Shown: piece after piece, positions 1 through 9,103 of the stretch
How the letters are laid out: every line of letters begins with the position of its first letter
Numbering within the stretch: the stretch's first letter is position 1
Assembly: GCA_022825505.1 (NCBI GenBank)
Contig: JAJDWR010000016.1
Coordinates: 1-64,000, forward strand
Length of the DNA: 64,000 bases
Direction: 5' to 3'
From: Gammaproteobacteria bacterium
GTDB taxonomy: Bacteria > Pseudomonadota > Gammaproteobacteria > Steroidobacterales > Rariloculaceae
Program-made: the position numbers and the translations under genes
Notes under the pieces: model-generated
The model's input: the letters and a program-made list of their open reading frames with translations, nothing else
Database searches by the model: none
Told to the model about the DNA's origin: nothing

Positions 1-107
1 TGCCTCGCCCGCGTCGTGGGCGCGGCGCGGGGCCATGGATGGCCAGGAGCGCCGCAACCCGATTTGAGCCCGCCATGGATGGCGGGCGAAATTGAGCGGG
101 CGAGGCA
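1..107. repeat. Structured repeat element, copy 1 (possibly cut by window start)
   Basis: The 12-base arms 1-12 and 96-107 are perfectly complementary. They enclose two perfect hairpins: GGCCAT/ATGGCC at 31-44 and a 9-bp stem at 68-87 (GCCCGCCAT with ATGGCGGGC, two-base loop). The core aligns with the reverse complement of the element at 45904-46055: GTCGTGGG near one end, the identical hairpin GGCCATGGATGGCC, then CCCGATT and a second GCCA/TGGC hairpin. It lies downstream of dapD. The outer arm may extend left of base 1. The rest of 108-199 shows no gene I can support. Confidence 0.7.
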
Positions 108-199
108 TGTGCGCGCTCACCCTCTTGGCGCCGGAAGAATCCTCCCGCAAACGTACTCTCGCGGCGTTCTTCAGCCACGCCGGGTGCGTCATCGCCGGT

Positions 200-1018
200 T
201 CAAGGCCTCAATAGTTCGTTCAGGCTGGTCTTGGCGCGGGTCTGGGCGTCGACGCGCTTGACGATGACGGCGCAGTAGAGGCTGTAGCGGCCGTCGTCGG
301 AGGGGAGGCTGCCGGGCACGACCACGGATCCGGCCGGGACGCGGCCGTAGGTGATCTCGCCGGTGGTTCGGTCGTAGATGCGGGTGCTCTGGCCCAGGTA
401 TACGCCCATGGCAAGGACGCTGCCGCGTTCGACGATGACGCCCTCGACGACTTCGGAGCGAGCGCCGATGAAGCAGTCGTCCTCAATGATCGTGGGGGCG
501 GCCTGCAACGGTTCGAGGACGCCGCCGATGCCCACGCCGCCGGAGAGGTGTACATTCCTGCCGATCTGCGCGCAGCTTCCCACCGTGGCCCAGGTGTCGA
601 CCATGGTTCCGGCGTCAACATACGCGCCGATGTTGACGTAGGAGGGCATCAGGACCACTCCGGGAGCAATAAAGGCGCCGCGGCGGGCCAGTGCCCCCGG
701 TACGACGCGCGTTCCCGAGGCGCCGAAGGAGTCCGCATCGAAGTCGGCATACTTCAGGGGTACCTTGTCGAAAAAACGCACGCTGCCGTCGCCGACCGGT
801 TCGTTGTCGTTGATCCGGAAATACAGCAGCACGGCCTTCTTGAGCCACTCGTTGACTGCCCAGCCGCCATCAGCGGGTTCGGCGACACGCAGTTCGCCGC
901 TGTCGAGTCCGCCGATGCAATGCTCCACCGCCTCGACGATTTCGGCGCCGGCGTGCCCGGTCTTGAGTTCGCCGCGGTTCTCCCACGCCGATTCGATCAC
1001 ACCAATCAACTGCGTCAT
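200..1018 (-). CDS. dapD: 2,3,4,5-tetrahydropyridine-2,6-dicarboxylate N-succinyltransferase
   Basis: DapD transfers succinyl from succinyl-CoA to tetrahydrodipicolinate in the succinylase branch of lysine and meso-diaminopimelate synthesis in the cytoplasm. The 272-residue product has the family length, an N-terminal alpha-helical domain and a C-terminal left-handed beta-helix of hexapeptide repeats. Family-typical segments include [14 protein letters not shown] and [17 protein letters not shown] start at the ATG at 1018, where the protein begins [16 protein letters not shown] as in homologues, not at an upstream ATG at 1054. It follows glnD on the same strand with an 86-base gap, as in many gammaproteobacteria where map, glnD and dap genes cluster. 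Confidence 0.95.
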   Translation of the reverse strand: MTQLIGVIESAWENRGELKTGHAGAEIVEAVEHCIGGLDSGELRVAEPADGGWAVNEWLKKAVLLYFRINDNEPVGDGSVRFFDKVPLKYADFDADSFGASGTRVVPGALARRGAFIAPGVVLMPSYVNIGAYVDAGTMVDTWATVGSCAQIGRNVHLSGGVGIGGVLEPLQAAPTIIEDDCFIGARSEVVEGVIVERGSVLAMGVYLGQSTRIYDRTTGEITYGRVPAGSVVVPGSLPSDDGRYSLYCAVIVKRVDAQTRAKTSLNELLRP

Positions 1019-1104
1019 GCTTCCTGATCTCCCGGGTTTGACGGCTTGCTGCATTCGTGCCGCATCAGGTTCGGCAGTGCCGCCTCGGACAGCGTCAACA
1101 GGCC

Positions 1105-3780
1105 CTAATGGGCCGGTGACGACAACGTGGACTCGATCGCCTGGACGAGGCGATCGCAGCGGGACTCGTCCAGGCGCCGGTTATTGAGCGTGGTGACAAA
1201 GAAGACGTCCTCGGCGCGTTCGCCCAATGTGGCGATCTTGGCGTTATGCAGGGCGACCCGTTGTTCCTCGAAGATCTTGCCCACCTGCAGCAACAGGCCC
1301 GGTCGGTCCGCCGCCACCAGTTCCAGCACGGTGCGATTATTCACCGGATCCTGCGAAACGCTGGCCTGGACCGCCGTGGAGAACATGCGCACCTGCCGCG
1401 GTGCCCGGCGGTGCACCCTGAGCGGCCGGTCGTCCGAAGCAGTCAGCGCCCTCGGCAGCCGGCGCCGAATTTCCTGCAGCCTCCCGGACTCCTCGATGCG
1501 GCTGCCGTCGCTCTCCAGCACGCAGTAGGTGTCGAGCGTCTGCCGGCCGCTCATGGGTACGATGCGCGCGTCGACGATCGTCAGGCCCAGTTCATCCAGC
1601 GCCGCCGTGATGCGTACGAACGACCGCATCCGCTTGGGGGCGTAAACCATGATGGCGGTCAGGCCCTCCGAAACCTGTTCGCTGACGTCCACGACCACGG
1701 GCTTGTCCGTGCCCGACTCCACCAGCACGCGGGTATGCCAGGCGATCTCTTCGGGCCGGTGCCTCAGGAAGTATTCGTCCGTGAAAGGCTTCCACACGGG
1801 TTTCCAGTCGGGCGGCCCCAACCCCGTCTCTTCCAGCAAGTCGCGGGCCCGCCCCTGGGTTTCGCCGATCAGTTCGTCCGCGTCGATGGGCCGCGCGAAA
1901 CCGCGCCGCAGGGCGCGCTTGGTGAGTTCGTAGAGTTCCCGGAACAGGGTGTCCTTCCAGGAATTCCAGATCTTCGGATTGGTGCCGCGTACGTCGGCGA
2001 CCGTGAGCAGATAGAGATAGTTCAGGTGCGCCATGTCGCCCACCGCGCGCGCGAACTCGTTGACCACGCCGGGGTCGTTGAGATCCTTCTTCTGCGCGGT
2101 CACGGAAAGCAGCAGGTGGTGCCTGACCAGCCAGGCCAGCAGGCGCGCGTCATAGCGGCTCATGCCGTGTTCGAGGCAGAACGCTTCCGCGTCGACTGCG
2201 CCGAGTTCCGAGTGATCGCCGCCGCGGCCCTTGGCAATGTCGTGGAACAGCCCGGCCAGGTAGGCGATTTCCGGTTTTTCCAGCGACTGCATGATGCGGC
2301 TGCATTCCGGAAACTCGTGGTCGAACCTCGGCAGGGCGAAGCGGCGCAGGTTCTCCACCACGAACAGCGTGTGCGCATCCACCGTGTAGACATGGAACAG
2401 GTCGTACTGCATACGGCCCACGATCCGACCGAAGGCCGGGATGTAGAGGCCGAGCACGCCGTAGGTGTTCATGCGCTTCAGCGTCCGCGTCACCCCCTGG
2501 GGCTCCCGCAGGATGTCCAGGAAGAGGCGGTGATTGCGCGGGTTTTGGCGAAACTCTTCGTCGATCAGGTACAGGTGCTGCCGGATGAGCGCGATGGTTC
2601 TCGCGCTCACGCCGCGCAGGTCGATATTGCGCTCCAGCAGCAGGAAGATTTCCAGCAGCGCCGAGGGGTCGTTTGCAAAAATCTCCTCGTCGATCACCTC
2701 CAGATAGCCATTGCGGGCCTGGAAGCCCTTGCCCATGGGCTGAACCGGGATTTTCCGGTCGACGACGATATCGTCCTCGAACAATTGCAGCAGCATTTCG
2801 TTCAGGCGGCTCAGTTCCATCACGGTGCGGTAATAGCGCTGCATGAGCTGTTCTACCGCCAGGGTGAAGGTGGCGTCCTCGTACCCGAGCATCTTCGCGA
2901 GCTTGACCTGGTGGTCGAACAGCAGCCGGTCCTCGCGGCGCCCGACGATCTGATGCAGGGCGAACCGGACGCGCCAGAGAAACGCCCGGCCCGTTCTGAG
3001 GATCCGCAACTGGCCCGGTGTCAGAAAGCCCCGCGAGTGCAGTTCGTTCAGGCTTCTGGAGCCCAGATGGCGCCGAGCGATCCAGACAATGGTCTGAATG
3101 TCCCGCAATCCGCCCGGGCTGGCCTTGATGTTGGGCTCCAGCTTGTAGCCGGTATCGTCGAAGGCGTGGTGACGGGCCTCCTGTTCGGCGCACTTGGCGT
3201 GGAAAAACTCCGCGGAGTCCCACACGCGATCCTGCCCGATGTGTTGCTCGAACGTACTGAACAGGTCGCCCGGCCCGGAGAGCAGGCGCGACTCCATCAT
3301 GGTCGTCATGACGGTGACGTCGTTGCGCGATTCGACCTCGCAGTCCCCGGGCGTGCGAACGGAATGCCCGACTTCCAGCCCGATGTCCCAGAGGAACATG
3401 AAGAACCGGCTGATGGCCTCGTCCACTGCCGCGTCGCCGGTCCTGTCCCGGAGCACCATGAGATCGACGTCCGAATGGGGATGCAGTTCGCCGCGGCCGT
3501 ATCCGCCGACGGCCACCAGCGCGCAGCGGTCGCGGAGATCGGCCGCGAAGTGGTCCCACGCAGCCAGTACGACCTGGTCGATCACCCGAGCGCGGAAGCG
3601 AACCAGGGTCTCAACCGATTCGTTGGCCCGGAATCGGTCCGCGAGCGACTGCTGAGCGCCGGCGATCACATCGCGAAACGGCTGGATCGGGCTGCCCGGG
3701 CCGGCCAGCGCTTGCTCCAGCAGGGCCCGGTCCACCACCCCGGGGCGTTCGGACTCGTGTGTGATGGCGACCGTACTCAT
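1105..3780 (-). CDS. glnD: Bifunctional [protein-PII] uridylyltransferase/uridylyl-removing enzyme
   Basis: GlnD senses glutamine and adds UMP to, or removes it from, PII proteins, so controlling glutamine synthetase and nitrogen regulation. The 891-residue protein has the family architecture: a nucleotidyltransferase domain ([15 protein letters not shown] at residues 92-106, with the metal-binding DVD), a helical linker, an HD phosphohydrolase domain ([17 protein letters not shown], about residues 510-530) and two C-terminal ACT domains that bind glutamine. I start at the ATG at 3780 (MSTVAITHE). This ATG overlaps the map stop codon (ATGA), so the two genes are translationally coupled. The longer in-frame start at 3846 would lie inside map. 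Confidence 0.95.
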   Translation of the reverse strand: MSTVAITHESERPGVVDRALLEQALAGPGSPIQPFRDVIAGAQQSLADRFRANESVETLVRFRARVIDQVVLAAWDHFAADLRDRCALVAVGGYGRGELHPHSDVDLMVLRDRTGDAAVDEAISRFFMFLWDIGLEVGHSVRTPGDCEVESRNDVTVMTTMMESRLLSGPGDLFSTFEQHIGQDRVWDSAEFFHAKCAEQEARHHAFDDTGYKLEPNIKASPGGLRDIQTIVWIARRHLGSRSLNELHSRGFLTPGQLRILRTGRAFLWRVRFALHQIVGRREDRLLFDHQVKLAKMLGYEDATFTLAVEQLMQRYYRTVMELSRLNEMLLQLFEDDIVVDRKIPVQPMGKGFQARNGYLEVIDEEIFANDPSALLEIFLLLERNIDLRGVSARTIALIRQHLYLIDEEFRQNPRNHRLFLDILREPQGVTRTLKRMNTYGVLGLYIPAFGRIVGRMQYDLFHVYTVDAHTLFVVENLRRFALPRFDHEFPECSRIMQSLEKPEIAYLAGLFHDIAKGRGGDHSELGAVDAEAFCLEHGMSRYDARLLAWLVRHHLLLSVTAQKKDLNDPGVVNEFARAVGDMAHLNYLYLLTVADVRGTNPKIWNSWKDTLFRELYELTKRALRRGFARPIDADELIGETQGRARDLLEETGLGPPDWKPVWKPFTDEYFLRHRPEEIAWHTRVLVESGTDKPVVVDVSEQVSEGLTAIMVYAPKRMRSFVRITAALDELGLTIVDARIVPMSGRQTLDTYCVLESDGSRIEESGRLQEIRRRLPRALTASDDRPLRVHRRAPRQVRMFSTAVQASVSQDPVNNRTVLELVAADRPGLLLQVGKIFEEQRVALHNAKIATLGERAEDVFFVTTLNNRRLDESRCDRLVQAIESTLSSPAH

Positions 3781-4541
3781 GGGCCCGCCGCCCCCAGCGT
3801 CAGGACTTCGAAGCCTTCTGCCGTGACCAGCACCGTGTGCTCCCACTGGGCGGAAAGCGAGTGGTCCCTGGTGACCACCGTCCAGCCGTCGTTCAGCAGC
3901 CTAACATGGCGGGAGCCGGCGTTGACCATCGGTTCCACGGTGATGGTCATGCCTTCTTCCAGCCGCAGGCCGGTGCCCGGGCGGCCGTAGTGGAGAACCT
4001 GCGGGTCCTCATGAAATCCCCGGCCGATGCCATGGCCGCAATACTCCCGAACCACGGAAAAGCGGTTCTGTTCCACGTGGGACTGGATCGCGTTGCCGAT
4101 GTCCCCCAGGAACGCCCCGGGACGAATCTGCCGGATACCGAGCCACATGGCGTCGTAGCAGACCTGCGCCAGCCGGCTACCGAGGACTCCCGGTTTGCCG
4201 ACAAAGAACATGCGGCTGGTATCGCCGTGAAATTCATCCTTGATGACCGTGATGTCGATGTTGACCGCATCGCCTTTCCTTAGCCTGCGTTCGCCCGGAA
4301 TTCCGTGGCAGACGACGTGATTCACCGATGTGCAGATGGACTTCGGGAACCCGCGGTAATTCAGCGGCGCGGGAATGGCATCGAGTTCGCCTGTGATGTA
4401 CTCATGGCAAATCCGGTCCAGTTCGCCGGTGGAGACGCCGGGCCGGACGTGGTCCCCGATCATGTCCAGGACCTGCGCCGCCAGCCTGCCTGCGACGCGC
4501 ATCCTGTCCTGCTCCGGGGTGGATTTGATTGTTACGGTCAT
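3777..4541 (-). CDS. map: Methionine aminopeptidase, type I
   Basis: It removes the N-terminal methionine from nascent proteins in the cytoplasm. The 254-residue length is typical of bacterial type I enzymes. Visible metal-site motifs are VNIDITVIKDEFHGDTS (two Asp ligands), the His in GHGIGRGFHEDP and the Glu in TITVEPM. The start at 4541 gives MTVTIKSTPEQD; the ORF stays open upstream but the extra sequence has no family resemblance and would run into the rpsB promoter. It is divergent from rpsB, the classic proteobacterial arrangement, and overlaps glnD by 4 bases. Confidence 0.95.
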   Translation of the reverse strand: MTVTIKSTPEQDRMRVAGRLAAQVLDMIGDHVRPGVSTGELDRICHEYITGELDAIPAPLNYRGFPKSICTSVNHVVCHGIPGERRLRKGDAVNIDITVIKDEFHGDTSRMFFVGKPGVLGSRLAQVCYDAMWLGIRQIRPGAFLGDIGNAIQSHVEQNRFSVVREYCGHGIGRGFHEDPQVLHYGRPGTGLRLEEGMTITVEPMVNAGSRHVRLLNDGWTVVTRDHSLSAQWEHTVLVTAEGFEVLTLGAAGP

Positions 4542-4588
4542 GGGTAATGCCTTTTCGGCAGCATGCGGGGCTGTGCCGCCCCCCGCGA

Positions 4589-4617
4589 TTGTTGCCGATG
4601 GGAGCCTATGGTATAAA
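4589..4617 (+). promoter_or_regulatory. Putative sigma-70 promoter for rpsB-tsf
   Basis: A -35-like TTGTTG (4589-4594) lies 17 bases from a -10 TATAAA (4612-4617). It is well placed between divergent map and rpsB, about 145 bases upstream of the rpsB ATG. Transcription from it would make a long leader. The -35 matches the consensus at only three positions; the -10 matches at five. Confidence 0.5.
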
Positions 4618-4622
4618 GCCCG

Positions 4623-4745
4623 CGCCCCGGCCCGCAAATGTTGCGGGCATTGGGGCGACTGAATACACACACGTGCCGAAACCCGCGGCGGGGTGCTCCG
4701 GATGAAAACCGGGGTTGCTGGCGGGGGCCACGTGGAGGACTAACC
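4623..4745 (+). promoter_or_regulatory. Structured rpsB 5' leader (candidate S2 autoregulatory leader, t44-like position)
   Basis: The leader begins with a strong hairpin: CCCGCAA (4631-4637), loop ATG, TTGCGGG (4641-4647), with outer CGCCCC/GGGGCG pairing. Two CACGTG motifs follow at about 4670 and 4729. Between them AACCC near 4680 and GGGTT near 4713 can pair. In gammaproteobacteria the map-rpsB interval holds a known structured leader (t44/S2 leader) involved in rpsB control by S2. The position and structure fit, but I cannot confirm a match to that family from sequence alone. Confidence 0.45.
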
Positions 4746-4760
4746 CGACGAGGATTTCTC

Positions 4761-6068
4761 ATGACCGACGTATCCATGCGGCGGATGCTGGAAGCCGGCG
4801 TGCATTTCGGCCACCAGACGCGCTTCTGGAACCCGAAGATGGCGCCGTTCATCTTCGGCGAACGCAACCGCATCCACATCATCAACCTGGAGCGTACGCT
4901 CCCCCTCTACCTGGAAGCCTGCGAATTCATCCGGCGCGTCGTCGCCGATGGCGGTACCGTGCTGTTCGTGGGTTCCAAGCGCGCCGCGCGCCAGGCGATT
5001 TTCGAAGAAGCCGTCCGTTGCGGGATGCCCTACGTGAGCCACCGTTGGCTGGGCGGCATGCTGACGAACTTCAAGACCATTCGAAGGTCAGTCGCGCGGC
5101 TGAAGGAGTTGGAGGAGATCACCTCGGACGAGGCGCGCGGGGACTACACCAAGAAGGAAATCCTCGGGCTGAGCCGCGAACGCGACAAGCTGGAGAGAAC
5201 CCTGGGCGGCATCAAGGACATGGAGTCGTTGCCCGATGCGGTCTTCGTCGTCGATGTCGGCCACGAGGAGATTGCCGTGAGGGAGGCGGCCAAGCTGGGA
5301 ATTCCCATCGTGGCCGTGGTGGACACCAATTCCTCTCCGGACGAAATCGACTACGTGGTGCCTGGCAACGACGATGCGATGGGCGCCATCCGGCTGTATG
5401 CCCATGGCGCGGCGGAGGCGGTTCTGGAAGGCAAGTCTTCGATACCCGACGTCCCGGTCGGCGATGACGAGTTTGTGGAACTGGATGCGGAAGGCCGGCC
5501 GAAGGTAGCGGGCCGCCGGCGTCCCGGGCGGGGCGGCGCAAGGAAGCGCCCCGTGCATAAGGCCGTGGTGAAAAAGAAGCAGTCGAAGTTGAGCTCGGTT
5601 CGCGACGCGGTCGCCGGGGAGGCAGTTACGGTCGACGCGAAGACGGCCCCGGCGCCGGAAACCGACGACAAGGCCGGGTCCGGTCCTGAACCGGAAGGCG
5701 CTGCCGAAACGCAGGAATCCGAAGCGTCCGGAGACGGGGCCGCGCCTGCGGACGCATCCGATGCCGACACGGCAGATGCGCAGGAGGCGGCTGAGGGCGA
5801 TGCGAACACGGCGGAGGCCGCTGAGGCAACCGACACTGAGGCAGAGGAGCCGGAGGCCGCGGAGGAAACCGACACCGAGGCAGAGGAGCCGGAGGCCGCG
5901 GAGGAAACCGACACCGAGGCAGAGGAGCCGGAGGCCGCGGAGGAAACCGACACCGAGGCAGCGGCGCCGAAGGATGCGGAGACCGCGGACACCGAGGCGG
6001 AGGCGGCGGAGCCGGCAAACCCCGATGCCGACTCGGCGGCCGAACCCGAAGACGGCGAGAGCGAATAG
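4761..6068 (+). CDS. rpsB: 30S ribosomal protein S2 with a long acidic C-terminal tail
   Basis: S2 is a primary component of the small ribosomal subunit and helps recruit S1. Residues 1 to about 240 are a normal S2 ([22 protein letters not shown] near the N-terminus). The family is usually about 240 residues; this protein has 435. After the S2 domain comes a Lys/Arg-rich stretch (about residues 255-290), then about 140 residues very rich in Glu, Asp, Ala, Thr and Pro, built partly from a 13-residue repeat. I chose the ATG at 4761 because it yields the canonical N-terminus; the upstream extension of the frame belongs to the leader. tsf follows 11 bases later, as usual. Confidence 0.95.
   Translation: MTDVSMRRMLEAGVHFGHQTRFWNPKMAPFIFGERNRIHIINLERTLPLYLEACEFIRRVVADGGTVLFVGSKRAARQAIFEEAVRCGMPYVSHRWLGGMLTNFKTIRRSVARLKELEEITSDEARGDYTKKEILGLSRERDKLERTLGGIKDMESLPDAVFVVDVGHEEIAVREAAKLGIPIVAVVDTNSSPDEIDYVVPGNDDAMGAIRLYAHGAAEAVLEGKSSIPDVPVGDDEFVELDAEGRPKVAGRRRPGRGGARKRPVHKAVVKKKQSKLSSVRDAVAGEAVTVDAKTAPAPETDDKAGSGPEPEGAAETQESEASGDGAAPADASDADTADAQEAAEGDANTAEAAEATDTEAEEPEAAEETDTEAEEPEAAEETDTEAEEPEAAEETDTEAAAPKDAETADTEAEAAEPANPDADSAAEPEDGESE
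5823..5969 (+). repeat. 39-bp in-frame tandem repeat within rpsB
   Basis: Three full units at 5823-5861, 5862-5900 and 5901-5939 and a partial fourth from 5940 encode the 13-residue unit [13 protein letters not shown]. Units two and three are identical at DNA level and the first differs by a few bases. The repeat keeps the reading frame, so copy-number change would alter the length of the S2 acidic tail without disrupting it. Confidence 0.9.
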
Positions 6069-6079
6069 AGGATTAGGAA

Positions 6080-6952
6080 ATGCCAATCACAGCAGCATTG
6101 GTCAAGCAGCTCCGGGAGCGAACCGGAGCCGGCATGATGGATTGCAAGCGCGCCCTGACCGAGGTCGGCGGCGACCTGGACCAGGCCGCGGAGTTCCTGC
6201 GCAAGGCCGGCCAGGCCAAGGCCGACCGCAAGGCGGCGCGCGTGGCGCACCAGGGCGTCGTACTCTTGAGAGAGGATGCGGGCGGCAATCGCTGCGTGGT
6301 CCTGGAAGTCAACTGCGAAACGGACTTCGTCGCCAAGGACGGGAATTTCGTGAATTTTGCCGAATCGCTGGCAGACCTCGTCCTGGGCCGGTCGCCGGCA
6401 GATATGGAGGAACTGCTCGCCATGGAGATTGACGGCGAGAGCGTCGAGGCCATGCGTCGGCAACTCGTCGCCAAAATCGGCGAGAACATTTCCGTGCGCC
6501 GTTTCGAACTGGTGTCCAGCAGCGAGGTGCTTGGTACATACTCTCACCACGGGCGCATAGGCACCCTCGTCGAAATGCAGGGCGGCACCGTGGAGCTGGC
6601 CAGGGATCTGGCTATGCAGGTTGCCGCCATGTCGCCCAGTTACGTGAGCTGGGACGACATTCCCGAAGCGGTCCTCGCCGGCGAGAGGGAGATTCTCGCG
6701 GCGCAGGCGGAGAAGGAGGGCAAGCCGCCCCACATTGTCACCAGAATGGTCGAGGGCCGGCTGCGCAAGCAGTTTGACGCGGTGACGCTGGACTCGCAGG
6801 CGTTCGTCAAGGATCCCGACAAGCGCGTTGGGGATCTGCTGGCAAAAAACGGCGCCAGCGTCCTGCGGTTCCTGCGCTACGAAGTGGGCGAGGGGATCGA
6901 AAAACGCGAAGTGGACTTCGTCAAGGAAGTCAGGGAGCAGGCTTCCCGATAG
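6080..6952 (+). CDS. tsf: Translation elongation factor Ts
   Basis: EF-Ts exchanges GDP for GTP on EF-Tu. The 290-residue protein carries the N-terminal UBA-like domain (ALVKQLRERTGAGMMDCKRAL) and the conserved core segment TDFVAKDGNFVNFAE that contacts EF-Tu. Length is close to the E. coli protein. A purine-rich site (GAGGATTAGGA) precedes the ATG. It lies 11 bases after rpsB and is almost certainly co-transcribed with it. Confidence 0.97.
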   Translation: MPITAALVKQLRERTGAGMMDCKRALTEVGGDLDQAAEFLRKAGQAKADRKAARVAHQGVVLLREDAGGNRCVVLEVNCETDFVAKDGNFVNFAESLADLVLGRSPADMEELLAMEIDGESVEAMRRQLVAKIGENISVRRFELVSSSEVLGTYSHHGRIGTLVEMQGGTVELARDLAMQVAAMSPSYVSWDDIPEAVLAGEREILAAQAEKEGKPPHIVTRMVEGRLRKQFDAVTLDSQAFVKDPDKRVGDLLAKNGASVLRFLRYEVGEGIEKREVDFVKEVREQASR

Positions 6953-6995
6953 TAGCGCGGGCTGCCGGCGGCTGACCTTGGCCTTACAATAAACC

Positions 6996-7022
6996 CCGGA
7001 GTACTGCGGATGCAGTATCCGG
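6996..7022. other. Hairpin in the tsf-pyrH intergenic region
   Basis: CCGGA (6996-7000) and TACTGC (7002-7007) pair with GCAGTA (7012-7017) and TCCGG (7018-7022). This is an 11-bp stem with a bulged G at 7001 and a GGAT loop. It ends 20 bases before the pyrH start. No T-tract follows it, so it does not look like an intrinsic terminator on the plus strand; an RNA processing or stability role is possible. Confidence 0.6.
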
Positions 7023-7042
7023 GCAGCGGAGAAAGGGAACCG

Positions 7043-7795
7043 ATGGGGCAGGAGTCGCCAGCCTACAAACGCGTATTGTTCAAGCTCAGCGGTGAGGCGT
7101 TACTGGGTTCCCTTGAGTACGGAATCGATCCCGCCGTCATTCGGCGTATTGCCGCGGAAGTCGTCGAGGTGCTTTCCCTGAACGTCCAGGTGGGCGTGGT
7201 CATCGGAGGCGGCAATATCTTTCGCGGCGCCGGACTCGCCGAAGCCGGGATGGACCGAGTCACAGGCGACCAGATGGGCATGCTGGCCACGGTGATCAAC
7301 TCGCTCTCGCTCCAGGACGCGCTGGAACGCCAGGGCGCTGTCGCCCGGGTCATGTCGGCCATCCAGATTCACGAAGTCTGCGAGGACTATATCCGCCGCC
7401 GCGCCATTCGCCACCTGGAGAAGGGGCGCGTGGTGATCTTCGCCGCCGGCACCGGCAATCCCTTTTTCACCACCGATACCGCGGCAAGCCTGCGGGCGAT
7501 CGAGATCGGGGCGGATGTCCTGATCAAGGCCACCAAGGTGGATGGCGTGTACTCGGCCGACCCGCTCAAGGACCCGAACGCGATTCGCTACGACGGGCTG
7601 TCATTCGATCAGGTTCTTGCCGACAAGCTGAACGTCATGGATGCCACGGCCGTGGTGATGTGCCGCGACAACAATCTGCCGCTGGTGGTGTTCAACCTGA
7701 CCAATGACGGCGATCTTGTGCGTCTGGTCCGGGGCGAAAGCCTCGGTACGGCCGTGGTCAACGATCTGCCGCAGACGGGGACCGGCAATGATTGA
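7043..7795 (+). CDS. pyrH: UMP kinase
   Basis: PyrH phosphorylates UMP to UDP in pyrimidine nucleotide synthesis. The 250-residue protein belongs to the amino acid kinase family: [12 protein letters not shown] at the N-terminus, [11 protein letters not shown], and the [12 protein letters not shown] segment that binds UMP. I prefer the ATG at 7043, which has the Shine-Dalgarno-like GAGAAAGGG just upstream, over the in-frame ATG at 7010 that lies inside the intergenic hairpin. The stop overlaps the frr start. Confidence 0.95.
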   Translation: MGQESPAYKRVLFKLSGEALLGSLEYGIDPAVIRRIAAEVVEVLSLNVQVGVVIGGGNIFRGAGLAEAGMDRVTGDQMGMLATVINSLSLQDALERQGAVARVMSAIQIHEVCEDYIRRRAIRHLEKGRVVIFAAGTGNPFFTTDTAASLRAIEIGADVLIKATKVDGVYSADPLKDPNAIRYDGLSFDQVLADKLNVMDATAVVMCRDNNLPLVVFNLTNDGDLVRLVRGESLGTAVVNDLPQTGTGND

Positions 7796-8345
7796 GGAAC
7801 TTCAACAACACGGCGAACTTCGCATGCGCAAGAGCGTCGAGGCGCTCAGAGGTGAGTTCAAGCGGTTGCGTACCGGCCGCGCGCACACTGGTCTGCTGGA
7901 ACACATTACCGTGGAGTACTACGGCACGCGGGTGCCCATCAACCAGACTGCCACGGTCGCGGTGGAGGACGCGCGGACCCTTGCCGTGTCTCCCTGGGAG
8001 AAGCAGATGGTGTCCGCTGTGGAGCGGGCGATCATCAATTCGGACCTCGGCCTGACGCCGGTCACGGCCGGTGTGGTGATCCGCGTCCCCCTGCCGCCCA
8101 TGACCGAAGAGCGGCGCCGGGACCTGGTCCGGGTGGTGCGTCACGAAACCGAGGTCGGGCGCGTCGCCGTGCGCAACATCCGCCGGGATATCCTGAGCGA
8201 CGTCAAGGACCTGCTGGCCGAGAAAATGATCACCGAAGACGATCAGCACCGGGCCTACGAAGACGTTCAGAAGCTGACCGACAGGTACATCGCGGCCATG
8301 GATGGACTACTGCGCGAAAAGGAGAAGGAGATCATGGAGTTCTGA
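7788..8345 (+). CDS. frr: Ribosome recycling factor
   Basis: RRF splits post-termination ribosomes together with EF-G. The product is exactly 185 residues, the family norm, starting [20 protein letters not shown] with the RTGRAH segment that follows. The earlier open frame is inside pyrH and is not family-like. The start overlaps the end of pyrH by 8 bases and the stop overlaps the uppS ATG, so translation is likely coupled along the operon. Confidence 0.96.
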   Translation: MIEELQQHGELRMRKSVEALRGEFKRLRTGRAHTGLLEHITVEYYGTRVPINQTATVAVEDARTLAVSPWEKQMVSAVERAIINSDLGLTPVTAGVVIRVPLPPMTEERRRDLVRVVRHETEVGRVAVRNIRRDILSDVKDLLAEKMITEDDQHRAYEDVQKLTDRYIAAMDGLLREKEKEIMEF

Positions 8346-9103
8346 TGGTCGCATCGGCGCGCACTTCGATTGCTGTTGCCCGGGTTCCGCACCATGTGGC
8401 CGTGATCATGGACGGTAACGGCCGATGGGCCGAGCGGCGGGGCCTGCCGCGCCGGGCGGGTCACCGGCACGGGATCGAGCCCGTGCGCGCGGTTGTCGAG
8501 AGTTGCGCGGATCTTGGGATCAGATACCTGACATTGTTCGCGTTTTCGAGCGAAAACTGGAATCGACCGGAGGATGAGATTCATGGTCTCATGGCGCTGT
8601 TTCTCGAAGCGCTGGACCGGGAGGTGGCCGAATTGGACGAGCAGGACGTGCGGCTGCGCTTCATGGGCGAGAGTCAACGGCTCGAGCCCGATCTCCGAAG
8701 TGCCATGCGCGCTGCCGAAACCCGCACCGGCGGCAACAATCGGCTGGACCTGTCAGTGGCGGTTGCCTATGGAGGCCGCGGCGACCTGGTCAACGCCGCC
8801 CGCAGCCTGGCCCGCCAGGCGGCCGCGGGCACGCTCGATCCGGACGCTATCGATGCGGAGCGGTTCGCGGCGGAACTGGAAATGGCACGTATCCCCGACG
8901 TGGACCTGCTGATCCGGACCGGCAGCGACCGGCGGATCAGCAATTTTGTGTTGTGGAGCCTGGCCTACAGTGAACTGTACTTCTCCGACGTCCTCTGGCC
9001 CGACTTCGGCGCCGGGGAACTGCTTCGGGCCATCGAGTTCTACGCCGGCCGCCAACGGCGGTTCGGCCGCACGGCACAGCAGATCGAGTCGAACCGGTGC
9101 TGA
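8345..9103 (+). CDS. uppS: Undecaprenyl diphosphate synthase
   Basis: It condenses eight isopentenyl diphosphates onto farnesyl diphosphate to make the C55 lipid carrier precursor for peptidoglycan and LPS. The 252-residue protein shows the cis-prenyltransferase signature HVAVIMDGNGRWAERRG near residue 17, with the catalytic Asp at 23, and a RTGSDRRISNF-type motif near the C-terminus. The ATG overlaps the frr stop by one base. cdsA overlaps its 3' end. Confidence 0.96.
   Translation: MVASARTSIAVARVPHHVAVIMDGNGRWAERRGLPRRAGHRHGIEPVRAVVESCADLGIRYLTLFAFSSENWNRPEDEIHGLMALFLEALDREVAELDEQDVRLRFMGESQRLEPDLRSAMRAAETRTGGNNRLDLSVAVAYGGRGDLVNAARSLARQAAAGTLDPDAIDAERFAAELEMARIPDVDLLIRTGSDRRISNFVLWSLAYSELYFSDVLWPDFGAGELLRAIEFYAGRQRRFGRTAQQIESNRC

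Noticed and set aside
1246..3990. A 914-codon plus-strand frame opposite glnD.
   Set aside because: Shadow of glnD; no plausible start or motif.
6996..7022. The tsf-pyrH hairpin as an intrinsic terminator.
   Set aside because: No T-tract follows on either strand next to a gene end that would need it.
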